Part shown: one piece after another, positions 63,191 to 64,000 of the stretch
How the letters are laid out: each line of letters starts with the position of its first letter
Position numbering within the stretch: position 1 is the first letter of the stretch
Source: Callipepla californica brunnescens
Taxonomy: Eukaryota > Chordata > Aves > Galliformes > Odontophoridae
Direction of reading: 5' to 3'
DNA length: 64,000 nucleotides
Assembly: GCA_023055505.1 (NCBI GenBank)
Contig: JALIRH010000026.1
Coordinates: 10,865,591 to 10,929,590 of the forward strand
Translations under genes and position numbers: made by a program
The notes under the pieces: generated by a model
Told to the model about the DNA's origin: nothing
Seen by the model: only the letters and a program-made list of their open reading frames with translations
Databases searched by the model: none

Positions 63191-64000
63191 AAACATTCTA
63201 TTCCTTTCACCTTCATTGCTGTGTTTCCAAAAGTTCAAATATTCTTCACTAATTTTAAGTGGTGAACCAATGTTCTGTATTAGCAATGTGCTGTGAATCC
63301 ATCAAACTAGTGTTATGCGTAATAAGTTGCATTGGCTATGAAAAATGACTGGAAAATTATTACCCTCTCTACCTCTGAACCTTAGAGCTGAGAACATTTA
63401 GGAGTGAGAGCACTTATGGGTGTAGTAAATGTTACAGTACATTCCAAATACCCATGCTTATGTCCTTGGGTAGTCTCAGTGAATTGCTTGAATAATTGCA
63501 GTTGGCTTTGTGGTTCTGACTGTTTTAGCGTTGCTCCATACTTGTCTAAAATTACAGAAGAAATAAATTGTGTGCTCTTTGCCAACTGCAACTTCATATT
63601 GCAGAATCACAGGGTTTCAGGTTGGCTTGCCTATAACTATTGAGTTTCAAAAATGTTTGTTGTATGTTCATACAAGGTATACTTCACATCTTCAGTAATT
63701 CTCTAGCATATGGGAGGGTTGGAGCAAACAGCTGTCTGTGCTGCAGCACAGCCCTCCGTGTAGTTCTGACTAATTTTCTTATGGGTAGTACTTGACTGAA
63801 CAACTGTCAGAACTGCTTAAAATGAAGCAGTGTAGCATATAACAACGTTGGGAAGGAATTAGTACATAGTACTGTAGAATTCTATGTGCAAAGTATCCCA
63901 TCCAACACATAGCACACATTTGACAGAAGTACTTGAAATGTATCATTAATGCATTTCTGTAGAGACGGGTTTGAGCAGGCATTGCAGACTCTGTGTGGTT
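63191..64000. other. Right-edge intergenic sequence
   Basis: This is AT-rich sequence with no gene recognised. A short stretch at about 63601-63626 resembles the start of another CR1 copy but is too short to call. Confidence 0.45.

Noticed and set aside
63601..63626. Possible CR1 3' terminus
   Set aside because: Resemblance is limited to about 25 bp and the following sequence does not continue in CR1 order.

Overview
The window is vertebrate nuclear DNA, almost certainly from a bird. It holds three intron-rich genes, all read on the minus strand, each behind a GC-rich CpG-island promoter. The repeats I recognise are mostly CR1 LINE fragments, including copies ending in the ATTCTATG-type CR1 3' tail. 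Overall repeat load is low. A galliform such as chicken is plausible, but that is inference from repeat style and gene order.

Layout, left to right. HADH (mitochondrial 3-hydroxyacyl-CoA dehydrogenase): only the first three coding exons (1499-4685) are inside, and the gene runs off the left edge. CYP2U1 (a cytochrome P450): all five coding exons lie between 8556 and 16421 and join into a 522-residue protein. SGMS2 (sphingomyelin synthase 2): five coding exons lie between 25498 and 31593 and join into a 365-residue protein, the length of the human protein. A long first intron leads to a CpG island at 49.2-50.1 kb, and a second small CpG island at 51.8 kb carries another possible first exon. 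From 52 to 64 kb I find no supported gene, only CR1 fragments, simple repeats, an inverted repeat and one exon-like open frame. All exon borders have GT/AG splice sites on the minus strand, and phases add up exactly (CYP2U1 1569 nt, SGMS2 1098 nt including stops).

The order SGMS2-CYP2U1-HADH in one orientation matches human 4q25, so this is a conserved synteny block. The genes share a lipid theme (sphingomyelin synthesis, fatty-acid hydroxylation, beta-oxidation), but nothing in the sequence shows joint regulation. The spacing is notable. A good polyadenylation signal for an upstream minus-strand transcript lies about 225 bases before the CYP2U1 start codon, so SGMS2 may end at the CYP2U1 promoter with a 3' UTR of up to about 8.9 kb.

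I found no CRISPR array, operon, prophage, tRNA or rRNA gene, and no clearly new system. The points most worth checking are the SGMS2 multi-promoter 5' region with its upstream ORFs, the SGMS2-CYP2U1 junction, the 62-63 kb inverted repeat, the 32-bp exact repeat flanking SGMS2 exon 4, and two unidentified coding-like frames (20.4-20.7 kb and 55.1-55.3 kb).
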